Assembly (NCBI GenBank): GCA_963796915.1
Contig: CAWCNI010000004.1
Location: 1,612,001-1,676,000 of the forward strand
Length of the DNA stretch: 64,000 nucleotides
Direction: 5' to 3'
Source: JAENWD01 sp963796915
GTDB lineage: Bacteria > Acidobacteriota > Vicinamibacteria > Vicinamibacterales > JAENWD01
In this document: piece after piece, positions 16,372 through 24,311 of the stretch
Position numbering within the stretch: the stretch's first letter is position 1
How the letters are laid out: every line of letters begins with the position of its first letter
Program-made: the position numbers and the translations under genes
Notes under the pieces: model-generated
What the model was told of the DNA's origin: nothing
Database searches by the model: none
The model's input: only the letters and a program-made list of their open reading frames with translations

Positions 16372-16500
16372 AGCGCCTGGAACTTACGGAGATCGCCCGG
16401 GCTGATCTCTCCTCGATACGACGCTACTCCGAAAGAGTCTGGGGACCGGAGCAGTCGCGCATTCTGGTTATCCGCGTCCTCCACGAGCGCATGGCTCGCG
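16368..16500 (+). pseudogene. ParE/RelE-type toxin relic with internal deletion
   Basis: From GTG 16368 the frame reads the ParE N-terminus 'VKRLELTEIARADLSSIRRY' and 'SERVWGPEQSR', then jumps directly to the family's C-terminal strand 'ILVIRVLHERM'. The central ~40 residues of a usual ~95-residue ParE are missing in frame, after which the sequence becomes non-homologous. The toxin fold cannot form. The GTG overlaps the antitoxin relic's TGA, the normal ParDE coupling. From here to 16781 (about 280 nt) I see no other gene. Confidence 0.65.
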
Positions 16501-16781
16501 TCATCTTCAAGCCGCGGACGGCGGTGACCAGACGCGCTAGCTGTGCTTCCCGCCTTGAGTTTCATAGGGCAGGCGGATTGACTGCGAGCCCGGAGCCCTA
16601 GGCTTCACCGCACGGTCGTCGCCGGGCAGCGGAAGCACAACGGCGTCCTGCCGCATCGAGTGAAGAAGACCGCCGAGCTCCAAAATGGCCCGAACCTTTT
16701 CGAACAAGAGCCCAATGAAGCTAGGAACGAACATCGCCACCGGGGGATCGGCCACGGGCTGCCAGGATTCGTCCTCTGGAG

Positions 16782-17340
16782 ATGCACGCTAAATTGCGAG
16801 AGGTCGGCAAGGCGTGGCTCATGCTGCTGGCTCTGAGCTGCGGTCTCGCGGCATGTGCCCGAACAGAATCTTCGGGGACACTTTCTGGCGCAGCGGCTGC
16901 CGACCTCCTCTGGCTCCCCGCTCAGGCCACGTTAGAAAAGGACGCCGCTCGTCCGGTGCGGATCAGGAAGGGGCGCAGCATTTACGTCGATGGCAGTGCA
17001 GCGGTCGTGTTCAGCATTGCCGTCACCTGCGACGATCTCGCCAAGACCATAACGGCGCACTTCGCACACACAGAGTGGCGACCACGGGACACTCAGTACG
17101 TTCAACCCGCAGTCGCCCACGTCGTTCCGAAGCGGGTGTCAGCCCCACGGCGCTGGCGGCGGCTTGATTCCCTTGATTCCACGAGGTGCGGCAGTCCCAC
17201 CCGAGCTTTACATCGAATGGACTGGTGAGTGGGAGAACGGGCGAGGGGATGTCGTCAGCTACCAAGTCGGCGGTCAGTGCCAGCAGCAGAGTGGGTACGC
17301 CGCGTACATTCCGCGCCGTCTGGTTGAACGAGCGCCGTGA
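16782..17340 (+). CDS. Hypothetical lipoprotein (frameshifted near 17101)
   Basis: ATG 16782 opens a lipoprotein signal (lipobox 'LAAC' at ~residues 23-26). The mature part reads 'LLWLPAQATLEKDAARPVRI', 'SIYVDGSAAVVFSIAVTCDD' and 'HFAHTEWRPRDTQY'. At about 17101 the coding signal moves to another frame, where it continues 'FNPQSPTSFRSG', 'GGGLIPLIPRG', 'ELYIEWTGEWENGRGDVVSY' and 'YAAYIPRRLVERAP' to a TGA at 17338-17340. Dropping one G at 17101 joins them into about 185 aa. Not recognised; secreted beta-rich protein by appearance. It converges on the next lipoprotein gene. Confidence 0.6.
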
Positions 17341-17377
17341 GAGACAGAAGCGGGGTGTCATAGTTGACACGAAGGAA

Positions 17378-17773
17378 CTAGAGCTTCTTCCACGCGGCCT
17401 CAACTTGCATTACCTTGATGCCCACCAAGTCCCGCCTTGTCTTGATTGTGGCCGGATCGATCGGTCCCTCCACCTTCCGTTCGCTGACGTGGATCACCAA
17501 CCAGCCCGAGCCCGGGCACCCGTCACCACACCATGTCTCCTGTTGAAACAGAATCACCTCGTTGTTCCAGCCGATGTATCGGACTTGGCCTCCGAGCGAG
17601 TCGCGATTGGCGTTGGGCTCGTCGAGCACAACGACGTAAGTCTCCTCTCCGTTGTAGAGGCCATACGGGCCGACAATGGTTCGCCGGTTGCTGCCGAATA
17701 GGTCGACGTCACAGGCGGCAGAGACGACACAAAACGCGATCAAGGTGACGGCGGACAACTTCGCCGCCACCAT
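17378..17773 (-). CDS. Hypothetical small lipoprotein
   Basis: The 131-aa protein starts best at ATG 17773, where 'LSAVTLIAFCVVSAACDV' forms a lipoprotein signal with lipobox SAAC; an upstream-extended frame is not plausible. The mature domain reads 'TIVGPYGLYNGEETYVVVLD', 'GQVRYIGWNNEVILFQQ' and 'WLVIHVSERKVEGPIDPATI', an all-beta pattern with two or three Cys residues. The family is unknown. It has no clear operon partner and faces the previous lipoprotein tail to tail. It lies in the accessory stretch following the tRNA. Confidence 0.6.
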   Translation of the reverse strand: MVAAKLSAVTLIAFCVVSAACDVDLFGSNRRTIVGPYGLYNGEETYVVVLDEPNANRDSLGGQVRYIGWNNEVILFQQETWCGDGCPGSGWLVIHVSERKVEGPIDPATIKTRRDLVGIKVMQVEAAWKKL

Positions 17774-17846
17774 CGCCGCTGCGACTCGCTGACACTTCTC
17801 GTCAGCCCTTGCACGCCGTCCCAGATCCGTGACACGCTCGCGAACC

Positions 17847-18389
17847 ATGCCTAAATCGCTCCCCATCGTCGCGTTCTCGTTACTTGCATTTCTGGCCCTG
17901 TCGGCGCGTCCCGCGCAGGCCAGCATCATCACGTTGAACCTCGACTTCTCCGCCAGCGGCTTCCAAGCCGGGGCGCCGGTGGATCCGCTGACGGGAACGC
18001 TGGCCCTCACGTTCGACAACAGCGTCGCCCACAGCAACGACACGACCGGCATCACCATTTCCAACCTGAATATCGCGCTCGGATCCGCGGCCGCGTTTTC
18101 CTACAACGGCCTGTTCGACACCCTCGATTTCGGCGGTTTGGCCAGCAACGCCGGTGGCGTCGCGGCACCGGACAATGACTTCCTCGTTCGCATTCTCCAC
18201 GTGTCTACCAATCCCACGGCGGAGGAAGCGTTTTACGCCCAGGGCGCAGGGATTTTTTCCGCCTTCTTCACGGTGACGCTCACGCCTCACACGGACGCCG
18301 CGCCAGTGCCCGAGCCCGCCTCCCTCACCCTGCTCGGCCTCGGCCTCGCCGGCATGGGAACGCGGCGCTGGCGGCAGCGGACGGCGTAG
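17847..18389 (+). CDS. PEP-CTERM sorting-domain protein
   Basis: The ~180-aa exported protein has an N-terminal signal peptide ('LLAFLALSARPAQAS'), a beta-rich Asn/Ala/Gly body ('ASIITLNLDFSASGFQAG', 'GTLALTFDNS') and the classic tripartite C-terminus: 'VPEPASLTLLGLGLAGMG' followed by the Arg-rich tail 'TRRWRQR'. In exosortase-bearing bacteria this signal directs cleavage and surface or matrix attachment. No exosortase gene lies in the window. ATG 17847 is preferred to GTG 17829. A hairpin terminator follows the gene. Confidence 0.85.
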   Translation: MPKSLPIVAFSLLAFLALSARPAQASIITLNLDFSASGFQAGAPVDPLTGTLALTFDNSVAHSNDTTGITISNLNIALGSAAAFSYNGLFDTLDFGGLASNAGGVAAPDNDFLVRILHVSTNPTAEEAFYAQGAGIFSAFFTVTLTPHTDAAPVPEPASLTLLGLGLAGMGTRRWRQRTA

Positions 18390-18420
18390 ACGCAGTTCCA
18401 GCATCATCGCGTCAGAGCGA

Positions 18421-18441
18421 GGCCGCAGCGATGCGGCCTTT
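18421..18441 (+). terminator. Rho-independent terminator after PEP-CTERM gene
   Basis: GGCCGCA and TGCGGCC form a perfect 7-bp stem with a GCGA tetraloop, followed by TTT. It lies 32 nt after the stop. Confidence 0.6.
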
Positions 18442-18485
18442 GCTATGTACGGCTATGCAGTTATCAAAGACTGTTCACGGCGTGC

Positions 18486-18874
18486 CTACCAGCCCTTGAT
18501 CAGCACCAGATCCACAGCCCTGTCGTCCTCGAATACCACCATCCACGCACTACCACGAAGGAACGCGACATGCCTGGCGGCAAACGCTGAGGTCCTGTAG
18601 AAGTCTCTGTAGTAAGCCGTAACCTGGTCGGCCTCCAGAAGTGGGTAGCTCTCGTCTAACTGCGCCCTTGTCTTGCCGATGATCAGCCGCTCTCGCTTCA
18701 CATCGAGCATCAGAGTATCTGTCGCCTGCTCGTAACTGATGCGCCAGAGGCCAGCCTTCCAGAGAAGGTACTGGGGTTTCTCGGGTCGTAGGGAGCTGGG
18801 AATATCATTTTCCATCCGGCGATCACGAGCACCAGCAGTGCCGCCGTCGCCACCCATTTGGTTCGCCGCGTCAC
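18486..18874 (-). CDS. Hypothetical membrane-anchored protein (frameshifted at a C run)
   Basis: From GTG 18874 the N-terminus reads 'MTRRTKWVATAALLVLVIAG' (signal anchor) and 'PAPYDPRNP'. The frame then shifts to the one reading 'QYLLWKAGLWRISYEQATDT', 'ERLIIGKTRAQLDESYPLL', 'YYRDFYRTSAFAARHVAFLR' and 'WMVVFEDDRAVDLVLIKGW'. Adding one C to the CCCC run near 18815 joins both parts into about 129 aa. The 'YLLWKAGLW' segment with its following repeat is a recurring pattern in small Vicinamibacteria/Planctomycete proteins as far as I recall, but I cannot name a function. Confidence 0.55.
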
Positions 18875-18961
18875 GCCGAGATCTTAGCAATGTCGGGGAC
18901 GTCCACCGATCTCCTGAGTCTCTGGCGCAATGTAGAGGGCTGGGCTATAGTCCTGCGCTCG

Positions 18962-19359
18962 ATGCCGCCTGCCAGCGGTCCTCGGCGCAGCCCGGAAACC
19001 GAGAAGGCGCCCGCACACCAAAGCAGCCCGCCCAGGCCCGGCATGCATCTCTGGATTTTCCGATCAATCGTTGCGATAAACCTGCTTCGTATCGCTCTCG
19101 GTTCTTTCCGGCATTCGAGGGAAGCTACGGGAGCGTTGGCCTTGCCGACCGAATTTTCAACGCACGGATAGACGGGTGGCGCATAGACGGTTACTGGCTG
19201 ACCGTCACCACGTTCGGTCTCTTCGTCGCAGGCATCGCGCTCGTGGCCCAGCTGCGGACACGGCCCCACTTATGGATTGACGTGGTCCTCTGCTTGATCG
19301 CTGTTCTCGCCTTTCCCGCCTACATCTGGCGAGTGGTACACACCGTCACCCTCTTCTGA
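18962..19359 (+). CDS. Possible small membrane protein, frame disrupted
   Basis: A TATAGT hexamer (18946-18951) lies 10 nt before ATG 18962. That frame reads 'MPPASGPRRS', then 'MHLWIFRSIVAINLLRIALG' to a stop at 19171. A second frame then carries 'SYGSVGLADRIFNARIDGWR', 'YWLTVTTFGLFVAGIALVAQ' and 'WIDVVLCLIAVLAFPAYIW' to a stop at 19357-19359. The last two are good TM helices. I think this is one 3-TM protein broken by a frameshift around 19090-19150, but the start and junction are uncertain. No family recognised. Confidence 0.35.
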
Positions 19360-19491
19360 GTGAGCGCGGTTCCACCGCACAACCTCAGACACGTCTGAGT
19401 TGCGAGAGGCCCAGTCGCCATTTTTCGCGTGCGCTGTCCGCGGGTTTGCCAGCTAGTCCCGAAACTCCCCGCTGAACTGCAGCGCTGGACG

Positions 19492-19842
19492 TCAAGGCCG
19501 ATCCTTGGCGAGGGACAGGCCGCAGCAGTAATAGGAGCGCGGCGGGCTCAGGGTTTGCCACCGGCGCCGAGACAAGGGCCACCGACGGTCGGGGCGACGG
19601 ACCGGTGTGAGGAATACCTGATGGCCGCACCGTGGACACCGTAGCGATCGCATCAGCAGATCGCCAGCGATGAGAACGACCACCAGCAGTCCGACCAGCC
19701 AGGGCTTGAGCCGCTGATGCTCTGTGACGCCGAGCCATCCGAACAGCGCGATCGCGGCGGTGGGCGTCAGGAGCCAGAGCCAGAGCGCCTTCTTGCCCGT
19801 CCGCTCCGCCGCTCGAGCGAAGGCGTCTTCTGTGCCAGGCAC
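19492..19842 (-). CDS. Hypothetical membrane protein with zinc-ribbon motif
   Basis: The 116-aa protein starts at GTG 19842, with GGAGG a few nt upstream. Two TMs ('LWLWLLTPTAAIALFGWLGV' and 'WLVGLLVVVLIAGDLLM') precede a cytoplasmic tail 'RCPRCGHQVFLTP' with one CxxC, and a later 'YYCCGLSL'. The four Cys could bind one zinc. It follows the small gene 19851-20093 by 8 nt, so the two are probably one transcript. Function unknown. Confidence 0.6.
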   Translation of the reverse strand: MPGTEDAFARAAERTGKKALWLWLLTPTAAIALFGWLGVTEHQRLKPWLVGLLVVVLIAGDLLMRSLRCPRCGHQVFLTPVRRPDRRWPLSRRRWQTLSPPRSYYCCGLSLAKDRP

Positions 19843-19850
19843 GACCTCCG

Positions 19851-20093
19851 CTAGCGATTCTGCCAGCGGATGTCGACGCCGTCGGACGTGCCAAGCGCCT
19901 TGCGAAGCAGGTTGAGGAGATGATCCGTGGCGCGGCCGTTCTCACCGATCACGTCGATCGTCTCCCGCGTGATGTAGTAGTCCTGATCCGCGCTCGATTC
20001 TTCCTCGAGCGCGTCGGTCAGCACCTTCAAATCCTGCGGGGTGATTTCACCGAGAAGCGCGTTCGTCCCGGCGTTGTAGAGATCGATCACCAT
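19851..20093 (-). CDS. Small conserved hypothetical protein (80 aa)
   Basis: ATG 20093 is preceded by a perfect AGGAGG (20099-20104) with 5-nt spacing, which decides the start against the in-frame GTG 20099 that would overlap the ribosome site. The protein reads 'MVIDLYNAGTNALLGEITPQ', 'EESSADQDYYITRETIDVI' and 'HLLNLLRKALGTSDGVDIRW'. It is acidic, cytosolic and without motifs I recognise. It is first in a two-gene unit with the zinc-ribbon membrane protein. Confidence 0.7.
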   Translation of the reverse strand: MVIDLYNAGTNALLGEITPQDLKVLTDALEEESSADQDYYITRETIDVIGENGRATDHLLNLLRKALGTSDGVDIRWQNR

Positions 20094-20276
20094 TGTCACC
20101 TCCTGGAAGGGCTCCGACGTCCTGAGCGTGCCGCCTGCACGGTCGCGGGCCGGTGTTCGTCGAGGACGATATCAGATCAGACCTCACCGTCGGCGATGGC
20201 CTAAGAGCCCGGCGTGTGAGGCCATCTGTTTGCGTTGCCAATCACACGCGGGCTACAGTGCCAATGGGAGGTGCCC

Positions 20277-20804
20277 ATGACTCGTGTGTATGCGATCTCG
20301 ATGTTCGTCCTGATGGCAGGCGCGTCCGCGTTAGCCCAGCCTCAACCGCTCGCGGGCAAGGCGATTCTCAAGGACGCCGACGGCAAGGTCGTCGGTACCG
20401 TGAACGTCTACCCGACGATTCGCGGCACGGCCGTGACGCTCAATGGCACCTTCACAGGTCTCCCGCCGGGCACGCACGCGATTCACATTCACACCGTCGG
20501 GAAATGCGATCCGAAGGACTTCGCGAGCGCCGGCGGTCATTTCAATCCGGCCGGCAAGCAGCACGGCACCGAGAACCCGATGGGGTCCCACGCCGGCGAC
20601 CTGATGAACTTTGAAGTCCTCGCGAACGGCACCGGAGATGTCTCCTACACCGTGCCGGGCCTCTCCCTCGGCACCGCGCCAGACTCGCTGTTCCATCCCG
20701 GCGGCACGGCCATCGTCATCCACGCCAACCCGGACGACAACAAGAGCGACCCCTCTGGGAACGCCGGCGCGCGGATCGCCTGTGGCGTCGTCGAGAAGCC
20801 CTGA
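20277..20804 (+). CDS. sodC: Periplasmic Cu/Zn superoxide dismutase
   Basis: This 175-aa enzyme converts superoxide to hydrogen peroxide and oxygen in the periplasm. ATG 20277 follows GGGAGGTG; a signal peptide ends near ALAQ. Copper ligands lie in 'HAIHIHTVGKC'; the bridging and zinc ligands in 'GGHFNPAGKQHG' and 'SHAGDL'; the C-terminal copper ligand in 'VIHANPDD'; and the family signature is 'GNAGARIACGV', with the disulphide Cys pair. All metal-binding positions are present. It faces the Gfo/Idh/MocA gene tail to tail (6 nt). It appears to be transcribed alone. Confidence 0.95.
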   Translation: MTRVYAISMFVLMAGASALAQPQPLAGKAILKDADGKVVGTVNVYPTIRGTAVTLNGTFTGLPPGTHAIHIHTVGKCDPKDFASAGGHFNPAGKQHGTENPMGSHAGDLMNFEVLANGTGDVSYTVPGLSLGTAPDSLFHPGGTAIVIHANPDDNKSDPSGNAGARIACGVVEKP

Positions 20805-20810
20805 GGCACC

Positions 20811-22085
20811 TCAATCGAGCGTGATGGTGCGCTTCGCGGCGTCGAACCTCGTGCGGCGCCCCTTCTCGTACGACGTCGTCGCCATGATGCTCGCGATCGC
20901 GTGCTGGTAGCCCGCGTCGAGCGAGGCGTTCGGCGTCTTGCCGTCACGCATGCAGCGGTACCAGTTCACCCAGTGGTCTGTCTGCTCGATCGGCTCGACC
21001 TTGTTCTCACCACGAATCGAGCCGTCGCGATGGATGCCGCCGTCCGCGCTGTAGGTGGCATCCTCCCAGCCTAGCTTCAGCGTGCCCTTGTCGCCGCAAT
21101 AGCGGATCATGTCGCCGGCGCTGTTGCCGAAGTTCGTCGTGTAGCTGATCATCAGGCCCTCGGGATACTGCCAGAGCGCCTGCACCTGGTCCGGCGCGGT
21201 GAACGCGTGCTCGTCCTTCCACGTGTAGACACCGCCGAGGCACACGCAACTCTCCGGGATGCCGAGGCCGGCGATGAAGTGCGCCGTGTCGAGGAAGTGC
21301 ACGGCCCATTGCGGCACGGGACCCTGCGAGAACTCCCAGTAGCCATACCAGGCTGAGTAGAGAATCGGGTCGAAGGCCTTCGTCGTTCGCCCCTTCGCGA
21401 ACGTCTTCCAGTCGAGGTCCTCTGCCCGGACGTCGGGCTTCAGGTATTCGTACCAGTAGGGGCGTTCGCCGTTGCGCACCTGCTCGATGCGCGAGAGCCG
21501 GCCAAGTTTGCCCGACTTCACCAGTTCACGGCAGCCCATCGCGACGGCCGTGCTGCGCAGCTGCGTGCCGACCTGGATGACGACGCCAGAGGCTTTCGCG
21601 GTCGCGTACGCCCGGTTCAGCTCGCCGACGTCGATCGCCATCGGCTTCTCGACATACACGTGCTTGCGCGCGCGCGTCGCCGCCTCGAGGTGGGCGGAGT
21701 GCCAGTGATCGGGCGAGGAGATGAACACCGCGTCCACGTCGGCGAGGTCGAGCAGTTCGTCCACGCTCCTGCACTGCTTCGCGTCGGTGCCGAACCACTC
21801 CTTCGCTTTCGCCGCCCCATTCTCGCGGGCCACGCGCCAGGGGTCGTAGACGGCGATCACTTCGAGGTTCTCTTCCTTCGCGTGATCGCGCACGCTGGCC
21901 ATCTCGGTGTCGATGCCGCGGTTGCCGCACCCGATGACGCCGATCCGGATGCGGTCGTTGGCGCCGAAGCTACGCTGGACGGTCCTCGCATCGACGCCGC
22001 GCGGGGCGACAAGCGAGACCGCTCCCGCCGCAGTGATCGATGCCAGGAACTCCCGCCGTGATCGTTGTGGGGGCATGCTCATCAT
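20811..22085 (-). CDS. TAT-exported Gfo/Idh/MocA family oxidoreductase
   Basis: The 424-aa enzyme has a twin-arginine signal ('RSRREFLASITAAGAVSLVA'), then a Rossmann fold with 'IGVIGCGNRG', the family's substrate/cofactor region 'ISSPDHWHSAHLEAA' and the catalytic 'VYVEKPMA'. Members with TAT signals in Acidobacteriota and Planctomycetes oxidise sugars, often at C3, with tightly bound NAD(P). RBS GGAG lies upstream of the ATG cluster at 22085/22076. The gene directly upstream on the same strand encodes a 3-keto-disaccharide-hydrolase-type protein, so the pair likely makes and cleaves 3-keto-glycosides outside the cytoplasm (inference from family roles). Confidence 0.9.
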   Translation of the reverse strand: MMSMPPQRSRREFLASITAAGAVSLVAPRGVDARTVQRSFGANDRIRIGVIGCGNRGIDTEMASVRDHAKEENLEVIAVYDPWRVARENGAAKAKEWFGTDAKQCRSVDELLDLADVDAVFISSPDHWHSAHLEAATRARKHVYVEKPMAIDVGELNRAYATAKASGVVIQVGTQLRSTAVAMGCRELVKSGKLGRLSRIEQVRNGERPYWYEYLKPDVRAEDLDWKTFAKGRTTKAFDPILYSAWYGYWEFSQGPVPQWAVHFLDTAHFIAGLGIPESCVCLGGVYTWKDEHAFTAPDQVQALWQYPEGLMISYTTNFGNSAGDMIRYCGDKGTLKLGWEDATYSADGGIHRDGSIRGENKVEPIEQTDHWVNWYRCMRDGKTPNASLDAGYQHAIASIMATTSYEKGRRTRFDAAKRTITLD

Positions 22086-22149
22086 CCGACTCCTTACCGA
22101 CCTAGTGGCTTCGCCGCGCGCCTGATCGGCGCAGCGACACGCTACACAC

Positions 22150-22878
22150 CTAGTTGACGACTGGCGCTGTTTGTTCCGGCGTCGCCATGCCGGGCGGCAG
22201 CTCCAGGATGCGAATGTTTCTGAAGTGAATCTCCGCGCCCTCTGACTCGAGGCTGAGATACCCCTTCCTCACCGAGGCCCGGCTGATGCCGTTGACGAAC
22301 TTGCCGTTCACCGACAGCTTGATCACCCCGTCGACCGCGACCACGTCGTAGACGTTCCACTCGCCTTTCCCCTTGCAACGGTTCTCGACCGACATGCTTC
22401 GTTCGCCGCGCGGGTTGTCTGGCGTCGTCTGCAAGCCGTTGGCGCCAAACAGCTCGCCGTGGACGTAGGCGATCGGCCGGGGACTGCCTTTTTCATCGGG
22501 GTTGAGAAACGGCCACTGGAGCTCGAGCATCTGCACCTCGAGCCCCTTGGGCAGTTCGGCGCCTGGCGGCACTGTACCCTCGCTCCAGGCGAACACGCCC
22601 GAGTTGCCGCCGGCCTCCATGTGCATCCACTCGATGTGGAGCAGGAAGTTCTCGTATTGTCGGTCCGTACGCATGACGCCAATGGGATGCCCGCTGCAGA
22701 TGAGCATCCCGTCCCGTACGGTCCACGTCTCGGGCTTCGTGTTCACGTTGACCCAGCCGGTCAGGTCCTTGCCGTTGAAGAGTGACACCCAATCGCCACC
22801 CGGTGGCGCCGGGGCTCGAGCCAGACCCGATGACACCGCGAATGCAATCGACAGCGCGACGACGGCATGCCTGAACAT
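22150..22878 (-). CDS. 3-keto-disaccharide hydrolase family protein (DUF1080)
   Basis: The 242-aa secreted protein starts at ATG 22878, with GGAGGT 12 nt upstream (the ATG at 22890 abuts that site and is less likely). After a signal peptide it shows the DUF1080 concanavalin-like pattern: 'WVSLFNGKDLTGW', 'TWTVRDGMLICSG', 'FLLHIEWMH', 'NSGVFAW', 'EVQMLE', 'YDVVAVDGVIKLSVNGKFVN' and 'LSLESEGAEIHFRNIRI'. Family members hydrolyse 3-keto-glycosides. It precedes the Gfo/Idh/MocA gene on the same strand (64-nt gap). It is divergent from the GAF-PAS gene with only 40 nt between starts. Confidence 0.88.
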   Translation of the reverse strand: MFRHAVVALSIAFAVSSGLARAPAPPGGDWVSLFNGKDLTGWVNVNTKPETWTVRDGMLICSGHPIGVMRTDRQYENFLLHIEWMHMEAGGNSGVFAWSEGTVPPGAELPKGLEVQMLELQWPFLNPDEKGSPRPIAYVHGELFGANGLQTTPDNPRGERSMSVENRCKGKGEWNVYDVVAVDGVIKLSVNGKFVNGISRASVRKGYLSLESEGAEIHFRNIRILELPPGMATPEQTAPVVN

Positions 22879-22904
22879 GGGCCGGAGCATACCTCCGATT
22901 GGGC

Positions 22905-22910
22905 TATATT
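22905..22910 (+). promoter_or_regulatory. -10-like TATATT for GAF-PAS gene
   Basis: TATATT ends 8 nt before ATG 22919, with no ribosome-binding site between. This is the spacing expected of leaderless or near-leaderless transcription. Confidence 0.45.
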
Positions 22911-22918
22911 CACCTGTC

Positions 22919-23797
22919 ATGCCTCTCTCGCCGACATTCGACGCCGGCCGTTTCGCGGTGCTGGAATTGATCGCGCGCGGGCGGGCGCTTCCCGACGTCC
23001 TCGACCGCATCGTCCGGTTGATCGAGGCCCAGCGCGCGGGGCTGCTCGCCTCAATCCTGCTGGTCGACCACGAAGCAAAATGTCTGCGCGACGGCGCCGC
23101 GCCCACCCTTCCCGCGGCATACACGCGCCTGCTCGACGGCCAGCCGATTGGCCCGAAGAACGGCTCCTGCGGCACGGCGGCCTATCTCGGGCAGCCGGTG
23201 ATCGTCGAGGACATCAGCACCCATCCTTACTGGGAGGGGTTTGCGGAGCTTGCGCTGCCGCACGGGCTGCGGGCCTGCTGGTCCACGCCGATCCTGGCGT
23301 CGGATCGGACGGTGCTCGGCACCTTCGCGATGTACTACCTGAAACCGCGCGGGCCGAACGAATCCGAGGTCGAGTGGGTGGCGGCGGCGACCGACCTGGC
23401 GGCGGTCGCCATCGGCCGCGACAAGGTGGAGCGATCCGTACGACGCAGCGAGGCGCGGTATCGCACGATCATCGACGCGGCCCACGACGGCATCTGGACC
23501 GTCGACACGTCACACCGGACGACGTTCGCAAACCGACGGATGGGCGAGCTTCTCGGCGAGCCTTCGGCGACGCTTCCAGGCCGCTCGCTGCTTGACTTCG
23601 TCCACCCGGATGACCGTCACAAACTGGAGCAGAGTTTTTCGCGACGAACTCCCGGCCAGAGCGAAGAGATCGAATTCCGTATTCGCAGTGCCGACGGCAC
23701 CGAGCGCAGGGTCGTGAGCTCGGTCAGCCCGCTCACGAACGAGCTCGGGGAGGTCGCTGGCACGCTGGGGTTCGCGAGGGACGTCACGGAACACTAG
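22919..23797 (+). CDS. GAF-PAS sensor protein without an output domain
   Basis: The 292-aa cytoplasmic protein begins at ATG 22919. A GAF domain (~10-165) has 'ASILLVDHEAKCLRDGAAP', 'GPKNGSCGTAAYLGQPVIVE' and 'CWSTPILASDRTVLGTFAMY', the pattern common in sensor kinases. A PAS domain (~175-290) follows: 'YRTIIDAAHDGIWTVD', 'FVHPDDRHKLEQSF' and 'LGFARDVTEH'. It stops there. In relatives this segment leads into HisKA/HATPase or GGDEF modules, and none follows in any frame within the next 90 nt. It may be a truncated kinase or a free sensory adaptor. Confidence 0.85.
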   Translation: MPLSPTFDAGRFAVLELIARGRALPDVLDRIVRLIEAQRAGLLASILLVDHEAKCLRDGAAPTLPAAYTRLLDGQPIGPKNGSCGTAAYLGQPVIVEDISTHPYWEGFAELALPHGLRACWSTPILASDRTVLGTFAMYYLKPRGPNESEVEWVAAATDLAAVAIGRDKVERSVRRSEARYRTIIDAAHDGIWTVDTSHRTTFANRRMGELLGEPSATLPGRSLLDFVHPDDRHKLEQSFSRRTPGQSEEIEFRIRSADGTERRVVSSVSPLTNELGEVAGTLGFARDVTEH

Positions 23798-23889
23798 CGC
23801 CCGTCCCGTCGTTTTACGTCACGCAGCGCCCAACTCGGCGCGATACCCACGTCTCCGTCCCTCCTCGCCGTGGCCGGCGCGCAGTCGCT

Positions 23890-24105
23890 CTAGGTGAGCG
23901 ACAGCCCGAAGGTGCGCAACAGCCACCGTTCGAAGCAGTCCAGGTGAAAGGGGCGATCGTCAGCGTAGGTCTTCCGCGCGATACCGCGGCCAACGGCCGC
24001 CCGAGTCGCCCCGGTGACCCGCGGCGTCTTCTCCAGCGAGCTGTGCCAGATCGCGTCCTCCTTGATGGCCTCGCCGCATTCCACGCAGACGTCAGCGGTG
24101 CTCAT
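23890..24105 (-). CDS. Small zinc-binding hypothetical protein
   Basis: The 71-aa protein starts at ATG 24105 ('MSTADVCVECGEAI'). It has a CxxC at residues ~7-10 and 'FHLDCFERWLL' near the end, which with 'IWHSS' gives a Cys2-His-Cys pattern like a minimal LIM or PARP-type zinc finger. No other domain is present. It is transcribed away from the downstream lipoprotein gene. Function unknown. Confidence 0.55.
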   Translation of the reverse strand: MSTADVCVECGEAIKEDAIWHSSLEKTPRVTGATRAAVGRGIARKTYADDRPFHLDCFERWLLRTFGLSLT

Positions 24106-24311
24106 AGACGGAAAATCGTCACAAAATCCACGCGATCGCGCTATGCACAATCGGCAGTAGCGCGTCCCGGCATGACGTTGGCTCGCCTGCCCGTCCCAGT
24201 CGCAACCAGCAACAAGACAAGAACTGTTACTGCGCGGGTCCCTTGCGCCGCATCCGATTTTCGGGGATCATCAATGGCTGAGCTTAGCCGCTTTTGATTC
24301 CTGGAGTGACC

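Noticed and set aside
16537..16755. 72-aa minus-strand frame downstream of the ParE relic
   Set aside because: No ribosome site, no motif, and atypical composition; it lies in decayed DNA.
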